DNA of 64,000 nucleotides from Anthostomella pinea (lineage: Eukaryota; Ascomycota; Sordariomycetes; Xylariales; Xylariaceae): positions 930,001 to 994,000 of the forward strand of contig CAUWAG010000010.1 in NCBI GenBank assembly GCA_963556695.1, given 5' to 3'. Positions within the stretch are counted from its first letter, which is position 1. Every line of letters starts with the position of its first letter. Below are positions 48,397-59,550 of this stretch, in pieces. The translations under genes and the position numbers were made by a program. Under the pieces are notes generated by a model, which saw only the letters and a program-made list of their open reading frames with translations, was not told where the DNA came from and did no database searches.

Positions 48397-49606
48397 AGAA
48401 GTGTCAATGAACTAATAGAGGGCAGTAGTAGCTCTGCCTGCCCACCACATCAGATAGCAAATGCCAGAGATGCCACTCTCATGCTGCCTGAATATTGAGA
48501 GTGAATTGTCAGTGTAATCGTAGACTTCGACATCAGAGCTGTGTGTAGTCAAGTGAGGTCTGCCCTTCAAAAAGTAATAATAAGTGTTTTGCCATGGTGA
48601 ACTCGCCCCGGTGAGAAAAGAGGAGAGAAGTACAAGACGAGAGGCAGAGAATCGAGCTGTTCATTGACTGTGGGGTGAAAGGAGAAGGCGTTATACCTTA
48701 GCGTCGTCACAGTGTTACAACAAGCCGTATACATACGGTCAATCTCCCACTCATCCAGAAGGAACGGCAACAGTTCTCCTTCAATTTTTGGCAACTGCTC
48801 ACGACGAAAAGGAAGGAACATATGCGGCTTGACCTTATCGAGCGGCGCAGAAAAATATGACGTTCCAAACGAGAGCAGCTTCTCGGACTGAGTGGGAGAT
48901 ACTCCAGGTATGAACCGCAGATATACGGCAGATGTCTGGCTCGTTGGTGTTGCACATCTGAATAAAGTAGGGGAATTGTTGCCACTCCTTGTAACTGGGT
49001 TACGACGGTAAGGCATGATACTCGTCAGGTCTCTAAGCGACTTGACCCACTTTTACGGTCGTTCCTCCCTGTAAGTACCTCTTCTGTGAAAGTTGTGAAA
49101 GTTGTGAGTCGGTAGATGAGACGTGGTCCGTGCTGCAGCTGAATTACCTAAGGCGGGCGCTAGTAGCTACGCTTTTCGAACCGCCATTTTCGGGTTTTCG
49201 CTCGACCAACTGCCAGCCTGCCAGCCCTACAATTGGATGTGAATGTACGTAACCTTACCTACCTACTTACGTACCAATTCCATCTCTGCCGTCGTCACCG
49301 TCTTTTTCCACCCTTCCCACTCCGATTCGTTCAAGGTCTTGCGCGGGCTCTGCGACAGGTTACTTTGTGCCAGATCCGCCACCACCAAGAAAGAGCGGCC
49401 ACCCTCGATCCGCCGACGCCGAGCCTTGTCTTCCGTAACTAACGCGCGGGTGAACGAGAATCCTGCGACATCCTCCGAAGCAAGGCGCCGCCCATGCTCT
49501 TCAACTTCCCATTCCCTCCCAATTAGCGCCATTTCTTAAACACGACCGCAGTCGATTCACGCCGAGTCTCCTCCCCAGTTCCGACAAACATCACTACCCG
49601 ACCGAC
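48397..49606. other. Intergenic 1.2 kb, with one unassigned minus-strand frame
   Basis: 3' region of the septin-like gene and promoter/leader of PAP1. CCTTACCTACCTACTTACG lies at about 49253-49271. One ATG-started frame (48567-49016, minus) is listed separately. Confidence 0.4.
48567..49016 (-). CDS. Unassigned 149-codon open frame
   Basis: An ATG-initiated frame of 149 codons. I recognise no domain. The middle (DKVKPHMFLPFRREQLPKIE, then LLPFLLDEWEIDRMY) reads more like protein than most intergenic frames do. Base composition looks less GC-rich than the flanking genes. It could be a small gene, a relic, or chance. Confidence 0.2.
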   Translation of the reverse strand: MPYRRNPVTRSGNNSPTLFRCATPTSQTSAVYLRFIPGVSPTQSEKLLSFGTSYFSAPLDKVKPHMFLPFRREQLPKIEGELLPFLLDEWEIDRMYTACCNTVTTLRYNAFSFHPTVNEQLDSLPLVLYFSPLFSPGRVHHGKTLIITF

Positions 49607-51871
49607 ATGGCAAACGCCGACAAAACCTGGGGCATCACCCCTCCCATTTCGACCGTGCTTCCCACCCCGGCCGAATCCTATTCTACCAATCTGCTATTGG
49701 AGGAGCTGAGACGCCAGAATACCTTCGAGTCGGCATCCGAGTCCAAGAAGAGGTAGGTGCCCTAATTCAACGAAACCGTCACTCAGTCCCTTTTATCTGA
49801 CGGACCACATGTTGCAGAGAACGAATCCTCGATGATATCCAACGAATTGCCGACGAATTCGTGCGCCGAGTTGCCAGAGAAAAGGAACCGAAGAACGAGG
49901 TCCTCATTCGCGATGCACGTGGCGAGGTCTTTACCTACGGGAGTTATTGTCTGGGTGTCTACGGTCCAGGCTCTGACATCGACACACTTGTGACAGCGCC
50001 GAGATATGTCACTCGCGATGATTACTTCAAACACTTCCCGGTCCTGCTCGAGGAGATGGCCCCGAAAGGTGCCATCACCGATCTGACCGCCGTCCAGGAC
50101 GCCTTCGTGCCCATCATCAAGTTCGAGTACTGGGACATCAGTATTGACTTGATCTTCTCGAGGATTGCCACCCTGACTCAGTTTCCACCCCACAAGCAGC
50201 TTTATCTGACAAATAATGAGTACTTGCGTGGACTGGATGACCGCGAGCTGCGATCCTTGAATGGAACCCGCGTGACAAACGAGATTCTCAACATGGTACC
50301 CGAGCAGAGCACCTTTCGCCTGGCATTGCGAGCCATCAAGCTGTGGGCTCAGCGTCGCGCTATATACGCCAATATCATTGGCTTCCCTGGCGGCGTCGTG
50401 TGGGCCATGCTCGTGGCCCGCGTCTGCCAGTTGTACCCGAAAGCTGCAAGTGCCACTATCGTCACAAAGTTCTTCCAGATCATCAAAGGATGGCCCTGGC
50501 CAATGCCCGTCATGTTGAAACAAATGGACGACGGACCGCTCAACGTCCGTGTCTGGAACCCCAAGGTATGCTTGCATCTGACTGGTGAGCTCTGAGCCCC
50601 GATGGCACTGACGCTACTGGCTGCTCCTAGGTATACAAAGCCGACAGCTTTCACCTAATGCCTGTCATCACTCCGGCCTATCCCCAAATGTGTGCGACCT
50701 TCAACATCACCCACTCCACCAAGACCATCTTGCAGCGCGAGCTCGAGCGCGGCAGCGATATTACTGATAAAATAAAGGCTTCCAAACTGGCCTGGAAGGA
50801 CCTTTTTGTGAAGCATACCTTTTTTACCTCGGACCACAAGTACTATCTAGCCGTCATCGCCACCAGCACCACCAAAGAGGCCCATAAAATCTGGGCTGGT
50901 TTCGTCGAATCTAAAGTACGTGTTTTGGTCGGTGACCTAGAGCGCCATCAATCGGTTGCCCTGGCGCGACCTTTCAACAAAGGTTACGAGAGGCAGCATA
51001 AGGTGAAGAATGACCACGAAACCGCAGACGTGCAGAATGGTAGTCTGGCCTATCTCGCTCAGGACGACGACGAGAGTGACGGAGATGCACCCGTCAAGAA
51101 GGAAGTCGCGGTGGACACCAAGCCTGAGATCAAGCCGGAATCCATTCAAGAAGTCAAGGTCGAGATGAAAGCTGAAGATGACGATGCAGTCATGCCCAAC
51201 CTTCCTGACTTCAAGTCCGATCCGGAACACAGCAAAATCAAGCTGGAGGACTTGCCTACCCTGGGTGCCAAGATCTACACAACGACACATTACGTCGGCC
51301 TAGAGCTTGCTGAAGGTAGGTGTGCCGATGCCCCCCCCTCCCTGGTCCTTTGCAACTCACTGCTGCCACTCCGGCCGGCCACGCTTATGATGTTTCCTAA
51401 CCTGGATATGATAACCCACTAGGCTCGAAATCTTTGGACCTCTCTTTTCAAGTCAACAACTTCAAGCAGATGTGCACTGAGTGGGAAAGGTTCGATAAGA
51501 AGCTCAACTTTTTGAGTATCCAACACGTCAAGAAGTAAGTCCGAGGAGACCTGCCACCTGGTTGCTGCTTATCTTCTCCAGTATCAATCTCCCCGACGAC
51601 GTATTCGAACCCGGTGAAACCAAACCTTCGCGCCCTCTTAGAAAGGCGGCTCCAAACGGCTCGATGGCGGGCGGCCAGAGGAAACGCAACGCTCCGACCG
51701 AAGTATGTAGGATAATGGACGGTGGATAGGCAATACAGCGGCTATCGCCACAACATTGAAAAAACTCTGCCCACCTCTTGGGGAACATGCTAATTCGCAC
51801 TCTAGGGTAACCAACCACCTGCGAAACGACCACAGACCTCCCTGCAGACCTCTGCCGCCGCCGCCGGCTGA
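49607..51871 (+). CDS. PAP1: Poly(A) polymerase
   Basis: Nuclear mRNA poly(A) polymerase of 625 residues, the catalytic partner of the cleavage and polyadenylation factor. Exons are 49607-49752, 49818-50565, 50631-51315, 51423-51534, 51582-51702 and 51806-51871; all phases close. The N-terminus is TWGITPPISTVLPT. The nucleotidyltransferase motif is GSYCLGVYGPGSDIDTLV with Asp102 and Asp104, and the third carboxylate lies in YWDISIDLIFS (about 155-159). The central domain has GGVVWAMLVARVCQLYP and the RNA-binding domain MPVITPAYPQMCATFNIT. An acidic Lys/Glu insertion (about 445-520, KKEVAVDTKPEIKPE) lies between parts of the C-terminal domain. The tail GNQPPAKRPQTS is basic and may be a nuclear signal. 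Confidence 0.95.
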
Positions 51872-53307
51872 GTAAGACACGACCTGCAGGTTCCTCACGT
51901 ATGCGAACGGCAACTGGATTCTCTAGCTCATTTGAGCACTTTCATATTCTGCCTGAATGCCAAAGTTGGACATATAGGGGGCACCGATACTAACACGACA
52001 GTGGGCCGCCGATGTTCGTCCAACACCAGTGGACATATTAGCCACTTTGCACTTGCGCCCTCGATCCCAGTACCAGGGATACGCAGCGTGCGATCGACGA
52101 GTAAGACACACCAGATCCGCTAACCTGGGTGCAAGAGATTAGGGCAGGAGGATGGACGGAAATAGAGGACTCGGCCACGGCGATGCCTCATCAGGTGACG
52201 AAAAGACCCTTGCTTACACGCTAAACCCTGCTTTACACAAACTCGATGGTTGATAATACCCCCTTTTCCTAGCAAGGCCAGCAATGCTGACGGGCAAAGG
52301 GGTAATGTAGACGACCAGTCGCATCACACCACCCCTCGAGATACCCCGGTCAGATTCGTAGTGAAGCTCATTCGGTGAAGATGATTGCTAGATAGAGTAC
52401 TCACTCGGAAAGTGGACGGTGGTGGACGGCAATGCGTGTGTGTGTGTGTGTATCTAGTGGAGTTGGCAGATAAACAAAATAAACATCCTTTCAGAGGCAC
52501 AAGTGCCTCGATACCATCGACCTGCGATTCTTTGCGATATCCCTATGTCGTGCCATGACTTTAGCAATCGTGGACCGCAGATGACTTCGCGGTAACGGCC
52601 TTCGCCCTCGATCGCCCGTAGCCATAGTTATCGACTACACAGTCAAGTGCTTCATGCTACTGCTGTTTTTACCCCCTATGTTACCCACATGATTTGATTC
52701 CCTCGCCAACATGGTCTATCTAGAACACTAGAAGCCACAAAGAATGTTATTACCCTTTCTTGTATCAGAGTGAGTAGCATGATCGAATAGGGGGTTGGAT
52801 CGCTCTGGTCAAGCCGGAACCAGCCTATCCCTGCTCTCCACGCAGCCGTCAGAACCTGTCTGCGTCTATGAGAGCACCTGAAGGGGCGAAGCTGTATACC
52901 GATATACCTACTCCCTCACATTCACTTTGCTCGCTCCTTCTGCCCTTTAGGAGGGGTTCCGGTCACAAACACATACTACGGGCCCTCCTTACATCCCGCA
53001 GCTTGGTCGTTGTGACGTTGGTAGGAAGAGCCCAGTTGGCCTGCAAGTGAATTGATCGGGAACACAGCGGAAGAGGTGCAAATCCACGCACTAGCTGGCG
53101 TCTGCCCTGCTCTCCTAGATTTCCGCTATCGTCTAATACCGACTCCCGAGCATAGCAGCAATGCGACGGCAGGTAGGTTGCCACTGCAGCAAGGATGGCG
53201 CTCGAGCATCTCGCCCTGTGTGGCGCAATATAACTACCTTCTACTAATACTGGTAGTCGAGCGTCAACCTGAAGGAATCAGCAGAAATCATTTTTTCATG
53301 GGTGTTC
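51872..53307. other. Intergenic 1.4 kb
   Basis: Downstream of PAP1. It contains a TG dinucleotide run (52436-52451) and no recognised gene. Confidence 0.45.
52436..52451. repeat. (GT)8 microsatellite
   Basis: Eight GT units. Confidence 0.9.
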
Positions 53308-53757
53308 TCATCGCTTTTTGTACAGGTATCTAGATCTAACAGACAATGGTACTAGCTGGTGGTCGTGTGCATGGAACGCTGGCGAGCTCGAATGATTCAG
53401 TGAATCGTCATCGAAACACCCCCCTAACGCACCTATCCCATCAATCAGTCCATCGCGAGAGAACGAAGAAATCGCAGTCGTTGGGCTGTGTATGTTGTGC
53501 CTCAGGGTATGCAAAGTCGGATCCCCTAGCATAGTAAAACCCTCCCACGACACATCAAGCTGCTTATGATGGACAACGGAGAGCTGCCATGGATCCCAAA
53601 GCCCGTTGACTTCCTCTTCGGGTTTCCGAGGCTCAATTCCTTCCATTATTTCGCGATTAAGCGGCATCAAACTGTCCTTGACGAATCTTCCTGCGTGAAG
53701 GCTCTTGTATGCTTGAAAAGCAGCATCCTTGCAGGCGTTCTGAGAGCCTTTTGGCAT
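53308..53757 (-). pseudogene. Probable relic of a Dicer-like protein (dimerisation/dsRBF region)
   Basis: An isolated 149-codon frame. Its first about 75 residues (SQNACKDAAFQAYKSLHAGR, then FVKDSLMPLN and EVNGLWDPWQL) resemble the Dicer dimerisation domain (DUF283) of fungal Dicer-like 2 proteins, which typically read KEAAFQAYKALY...LLNDNLLPL and are followed by an NPW/DPW element (from memory). Nothing of the helicase, PAZ or RNase III domains is seen on either side, a stop lies a few codons upstream in the same frame, and the last half of the frame matches nothing. I read it as a fragment of a decayed gene. The assignment rests on a short match. Confidence 0.45.
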
Positions 53758-54492
53758 GCACAGCCGCGGCGCTCAGTTCCGCAAAATAGTACATTCTATA
53801 TCTCTCTGAGACAAGACACATTCGCCCCTAACGCCCACAACGCTTTTTGCTGGAACCGTTTGCCGTCTCAATGACCGGCCGGAAGTAAGGAACAACGCCG
53901 GGATGTCGAGCTGATGGCGTCGATCTATGATGCGTCTATGCAGTGTAGGAAAGGTTTCATCGTGATTGCAATATCGTCGTGTCCGGTCGTCGTAGAAGGG
54001 AATATGAAGAGAGGTGGGCTCTGCTCGGGTGTCATAGGAAAGATAAGACCGCCGCGGTTGTATTGTACAGCCTTAAACTGTGACTACTAGAGGCGTCCGT
54101 ACGGGGACCTGAGCCCTTCTGACTAACCAAGATTCCGTCCACGGTTTATGCCGCATCTCGCGCCCACGGACAGTTGGCGTTGTGCATGTAGAGGTCGTGG
54201 TGCAAGTCGAGAAGCTGTGTGGAAATAATTGAGGGAAAGTGGAAGAGGAAAATTCATCTGTCCCAACAGGCAGATCCACTCGTGCAGTGCGCAAGCACCT
54301 TCGGCTCGATATATGTGGGACGTGGCGGCCAACGTATGCGACATTGTCCTGGCTTGAGGTACGTGGTTGTCTGGATCGCATACCACGCACTCATTACCAA
54401 GGTCTTCTGGTGTGAGTGTCGCAACCGCATCCTTGATTGACGAATGAATCTCTTCAGCAACGTGGGCACCGGTGTACGACCATCCCATCTTC
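53758..54492. other. Intergenic 0.7 kb
   Basis: Between the Dicer-like relic and the 3' end of ITC1. Reading on the minus strand upstream of the relic shows only short frames broken by stops, with no further Dicer domains recognised. Confidence 0.4.
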
Positions 54493-57400
54493 CTAACCCC
54501 GACTCTTCCTCCCCCCTTTGCGCGCTTTGGGAGGAGGCGGAGGCGGCTCGCTATGAAGATGGCCCAAATCTTCGATCGCCATCTTATTTGTCCAGTTGAG
54601 ACATCGTATGCTTGCTGAGTCCGGGCTGTTCGGCTGAGTCTTCCGAGTAAGCATTCGCTTAGTAGTCTCCTCTTTCTTTTCCGGCTCCCCCTCCTTGCCT
54701 GCGTCCGCTTCTCCAGGGCCAAGTAGGTAAAGGGCCCGTTTCTCCATGTGTGCCACGATCTTGTCCTTGTAGAGCAGGATCTCTTTGCGCAACTTCAGCT
54801 CGTTGAAACCCCGAGGATCTAGCCAGTTGAGCAGCGAGTCGACCTCGGCGGGATCGGAGTAATAGCCCCATTGGTGCGCCGTGAAGACGCTGGTCCGTCC
54901 TTCCTCCATCTTCTTCCTCTGCGGCACTGTCATCTTGAACCTGGCCTTGTACTCCTCTTGGTACTCGGGAATGAGGTCAACGTAGCCTTCCCTTTCCAGA
55001 TCGTCAGGGCCCTGCACCCAAATACAGCCGTTGGCATAGCCGGCGTAGGCCGTTGAGCTACTGGGCAGGCCAGCATACGGCATGCCATTGCGCTCAAACC
55101 AGTAGTACCGATTCCAGAATCTGTCTTTGCCGAGGACCCGAGTCCGCCCGCAGTCGGCCTCACGCAGGTCATTGTCGAGGACGGCGATCTCCCGCTCGCA
55201 TTCCTTGATGAAGTCTTCCTTCTTCTGGATTTCCTTCAAGACCTTCAAGAACTGCTTCGACTGTTTGGGCATCTTCGCAGCGATCTCGGCCTCCTTCTTG
55301 CGCTCCTGTTGTTCACGCTTGCGCTGCCGTTCCGCGGCTCGGTCACCGCCGCGTCGAAGCTTCCGACGGCTGTGAAGGTCTTCCTCGCTGTCATCGCCTT
55401 CTTCACTACGATCCCCTGGTAAATCATCTGTATCCACCATGGTGACATCGCCGTTGGTGTTCCCAGCCTCAGCCCCCCCAGCAGAGGGCGAGGCGGGCAT
55501 ATTCTCCGGCAGAAGAATTTTCCTCTGGTCATTGAGCGCCTTCAGATCCTCGATACTATGAAATTGTCAGCACGCCACAAAAGGCCGGAAAGGGACGTAA
55601 CTCAGCGTACGCTTGCTTTCGGTCCCTTTGCCACTTAATTTTCTCTTTCCGATACCCTGTCATGACCTCGGCGCCCTCCTCAATATACCCGCGGACTGCC
55701 TTTGTCTCGATAGTCAGCATGCAGAGTATCTGAAGAGCCGAGGTGCGGAGATTGAGATCCAGGACCGAATATCGATGGCGAACAGTCTCCCGACTGGGTT
55801 CCTCACTCGGAGGTGCGAGTTGAGCAAGCAGCTCTTCACAGGCCAAGGTCTGGCGGGGGTCCTTGGAGAGTTGGTACAGGAGTCCAACCATGATCAACTC
55901 CCAGCCACCATCCTGAAACTCGCGCTTCTTCAAGTGTTCGATCCAGTCAAACTTGGCCAGTAACTCGGGAGCACGGTGTTTCACCATGGGTTCGGGCGTG
56001 TCCTCCTTCTCAGCTACCGCTGCCTCGGCTCTCATTCGCTCGGCCTCAAGCTTCGCAAGGCTACTTCTAGTGGCGCGGCCGGTCGGCTTCGGTTCGGGCT
56101 CGGGCTCGGGTGTGGGGAGTGTGCTTTCGTCTTCTCCATCCTCGTCCTCCTCCTCGTCGTCAATTTCGGGTAGCTTCACCTGTAGCTGGCCACCCTCCTC
56201 GGAAGTCACGATTTGCGTGAGCACCGCGCAGTGGATCTCAGTAAACAGTTGAGATGGTGTAGTCTCGCTGCTAACCTCCAAAGCCTGGATAAAGTCGTCG
56301 AAAGTAAACGAATCAAGCTTGAAGATATCGCAGTAGACACTCAAGGTATTCCACGTCTCCAACAACGGCCCGATCGACTTCATCAAGATCTTGTCGTTTC
56401 TGCCGCCACTGTCGACAATGCCCTCGGGCGGATCGCTGCATATGAACTTCAACGGCGGGCGCACATAGTCATCGCGAGGCTCCAGCTGCAGATCCTCTAT
56501 AGGGTATTTAGGGGGAGGAGGAGGCGGAGGGGGCTCTGGTTTTGTGAAAGCGGGCGGCGGGGGAGGCATGCTGTGGCGGAAAGGTACAGGAAACTGAAAA
56601 GGGTTGTTGCCAGGGACGGGGGGCATCGGTCCCTGATCCTGGTCGAGAAACATATCCGGGCTCCCTTTGAATTGCTGGTCGGGAGGTTGCTGATGGTTAT
56701 GGTGATGTTTGCCAGCCTTGTGGCTTTTTGGCGCGGGCTTGAGTTCGGGCAGTCGGGCGGGACCGAGGGACTGAAATGTGCCGTTCATGCCATTCGTTTC
56801 CTGCAGGCCATTGGTAGGATGGAGGCCACGCTTCTGTGCCTGTTGCTGCTTGCGCTCGAGCAGTTTATTGTCGTATCGCAGGTGCGGCGGCACACGGGTA
56901 TCGATATGGTATTGCGCGGCAACATCGTGCTTCACAAGCCAAGGAGCGCCGGTCCACGCCTCTCGGGTGACGGTTTTCTTGATGAAGGACCTGAGTACCG
57001 ACTTGGTGAAGATCTTCCGGTCGCGATATATATGTTCACTCTCCACCCTGGCCTCCTCGCCCGGTCGGCCATCTATGCTCGTCGAGTATCGTGAGTAAGG
57101 TTGCGTGAGCGTCCCATCTGGAAGAACCTTGCTACCAAGTCGAGCCTTATCTCGAACTATGCCCGCCACCCGCTCCCCTGTGCCCAGGTGTATGGTGACG
57201 GCCTCGCCGGGATAGTAATCGGTTTTGAACTCTTCATAGATCATGTCCACTAGTGTATCGATTCTTGAGATGGTTTGGAACTGTACGCGCCGTAGGACGG
57301 GCCCCTTGAGAGCTTCGGGGAAGGCCTGTTCGACTTCTTGGGCACCAGCGAGCTACACGTGCTAGTTAGAGATGCGACGACGCAGGGCCAGGGGTCATAA

Positions 57401-57845
57401 GCGACGACCTACCTCACTCCTCAGTGCCTCGAAGAAGGTGAGGCCAGAGTGGCCGGTGATTTGGCAGATGAAGCGCGTCTGTGGCTGAGTTAGTATTTGG
57501 TCCGGGGGACTAGAGGCGCGTTCTCGCGTTCTGACCTGGTTATAGAAGTCGTAACTAGACCGAGTTAGCACAGAGGGCAACAACATGCAGCAAGCAGGGA
57601 CGCACCGATTCAGATATTCATCATAGGAGTCAAACACCTCCCCAGTTTCGTGCAAAACCCAGACCTTGAAACGTGTTAGCGGGGTTGAGTGCTGTGTAAC
57701 GCCGGTTGATGGGTATAAGTCACCTCTGCCGATTCATCGTCCAAGTCCGGCGGCTGCAGAAACTGCACCGGTTTGCGTTTGAAAAGCACCTATAATGGTG
57801 AGTAAGTCACCATTCCAAAGCAGACATCGCCATGTTCCTTACCAT
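54493..57845 (-). CDS. ITC1: ISW2 chromatin-remodelling complex subunit Itc1 (WAC-DDT-WHIM)
   Basis: Nuclear partner of the Isw2 ATPase, ACF1/BAZ-like, 1005 residues. Exons are 57843-57845, 57724-57789, 57606-57664, 57536-57554, 57413-57478, 55611-57352 and 54493-55555. The joined start MVLFKRKPVQFLQPP and the WAC domain (about 23-125; VWVLHETGEVFDSYDEYLNR, then RYDFYNQTRFICQITGHSG) match Itc1 (yeast MVLYKRKP, from memory). A DDT domain lies at about 395-455 (LLETWNTLSVYCDIFKLDSF). WHIM motifs follow at about 535-570 (KREFQDGGWELIMVGLLYQL) and about 795-830 (WNRYYWFERNGMPYAG). The first coding exon is the ATG alone, and exon 4 is 19 nt. The C-terminus is basic (KARKGGRKSRG). Confidence 0.93.
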
Positions 57846-59550
57846 AGTTGCAATGGTACTGCAGTACCAGGCCTTTACTGGATGTTGAAGATTCAGTTGC
57901 CACGAGAATGAAATTGAGTGCGAAGCTTCTTGCAATGCTCGTCGATCTTTACCTCTAGGGCGATGAGCTTTCTGTCTTGAACGAGGCCGATGGCGGCGTT
58001 GAGGATGGTATATGGTCGGTTGCGAACCAGATCTGCAAGGCTGAAAGTCAGCCCTATGTGCACGAATGCGCGCGTAAGTGCGCGCGAGGTCAAAGAGGCA
58101 TTGGCAAGCTGCTGGCTGGGCCAATACGAGCTGTGGTTGCGCGTTGAAGACAGCGTTGGGGGATGGTGGAGGTTTGAGGGTGGGAGGGTGCCAAGCGGAG
58201 TAGCCAGGCGGCAGGGAATGGGTATGCGCCTACATACATGTGAGGCTATCAAATTATACCCAGACGCGGTCAGGGATGCGCTAGACGTGTTGCGCCAGGC
58301 ATGAGCCGCATGAGTGGCAGTGGTGACGGTGGTGGTGGAGGTTGAGGGTGGTGAGGAGAGAGGGCCGACGCGACGGGCCTGGGGTGGTGTTGTAAAAGTT
58401 TGTGAAGAGCAGCAGGGGGAGGAGGAGGAGGAGGGCGAGGGAGACGGACTGACTAAAATAATATAAGGTACCGCTGAATGTACGTCCCAGGGCGGCAGGG
58501 CCACACACACCCAGACACCCACACCTTTTGCGGGAACAGGTTCAACAGGTGCCAGGGGCCGGGGATGACGGCGTTGATGCTTGTCTGTGAGTGGCTAGGC
58601 CGCCCCAGGGTGGGCCCCCCTCGCTTATTGGCATGGGCCTCAGATTCATGTCCACCTGGGACAACACCTACCCTCCCCCATTGCCTCTGCCACTTGCACC
58701 GCAATCCTCACCTCCACGACTTGCACCACCATGCTTATACTCGTTCTGATCACCACGACGAGGGCTCTCATTTGAGTACCAAAGTGCACATCCTTGCACT
58801 TAGATGCACAGTCTGTCGCCGATTGATGCCTGGCCCAGAATTCCGCATCCCAGGTAGGTCAATCCAAGCCAGATTGCCTCGACTCGACCAACGGCATTGC
58901 AACCCAGTTTTCAGCCCAACGCCTCATTGAGCAACCCCTTTGTTACCATCTACTTGTAGAGCATACTCTAAAGCATTACATTCACAAAAGATATCCCTTT
59001 GTGACACAAAGTGAGCCAAGTGCACCCGTATATCAGTCTCAGCAAAACTTGGCCCCTTTTCATCCAAGCTGTGCCGAATAGGGGGATGCAGCTCTTCTAC
59101 CTAATCTTCTTCTACTGCTCTCTCTCTGCTACCCGGCATAGCGTACTTGAGCCTTTGACGTGACTGGTGCTGCCTCTCAATTGAAAGTTGATGTTCACGG
59201 AATTAATTGGCTTGATGGTCTCTGGGAGCGACGGGGGGCGGTAGTGAGACTGACTGGGCGGGCTGCCTAGCAAGCCCGTCAGGGATTTTTAGACAACGCA
59301 CCACGCACCACGCACCACGCACCACACACCACACCGCACCGTGTTTCGGGGCGGACGGACGGGCCAGAAGGCAATCAAGGTCCACCCTACCAAAGCAACA
59401 CGTCAACCTGGCTTGCACGAAAGCAAATCAGAGCAACCCAGTAAACATCTGCCATGCTCACCGTACTAAAGACATTTTCTTATACGAATTGACAAGGATT
59501 AGATACTATATCGCTTGCGGTATAACTCAAACTCCTCATGTGGTCAATTG
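57846..59550. other. Intergenic 1.7 kb: ITC1 leader/promoter and ALG8 3' side
   Basis: The first 250 bp upstream of ITC1 hold a minus-strand open stretch ending at 57893 without an ATG. The 58300-58450 part is GGAGGA-rich on the plus strand. An ACGCACC repeat lies at 59296-59330. No further gene is recognised. Confidence 0.45.
59296..59330. repeat. 7-bp tandem repeat (ACGCACC)x4-5
   Basis: Four ACGCACC copies and an ACACACC variant, downstream of ALG8. Confidence 0.85.
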
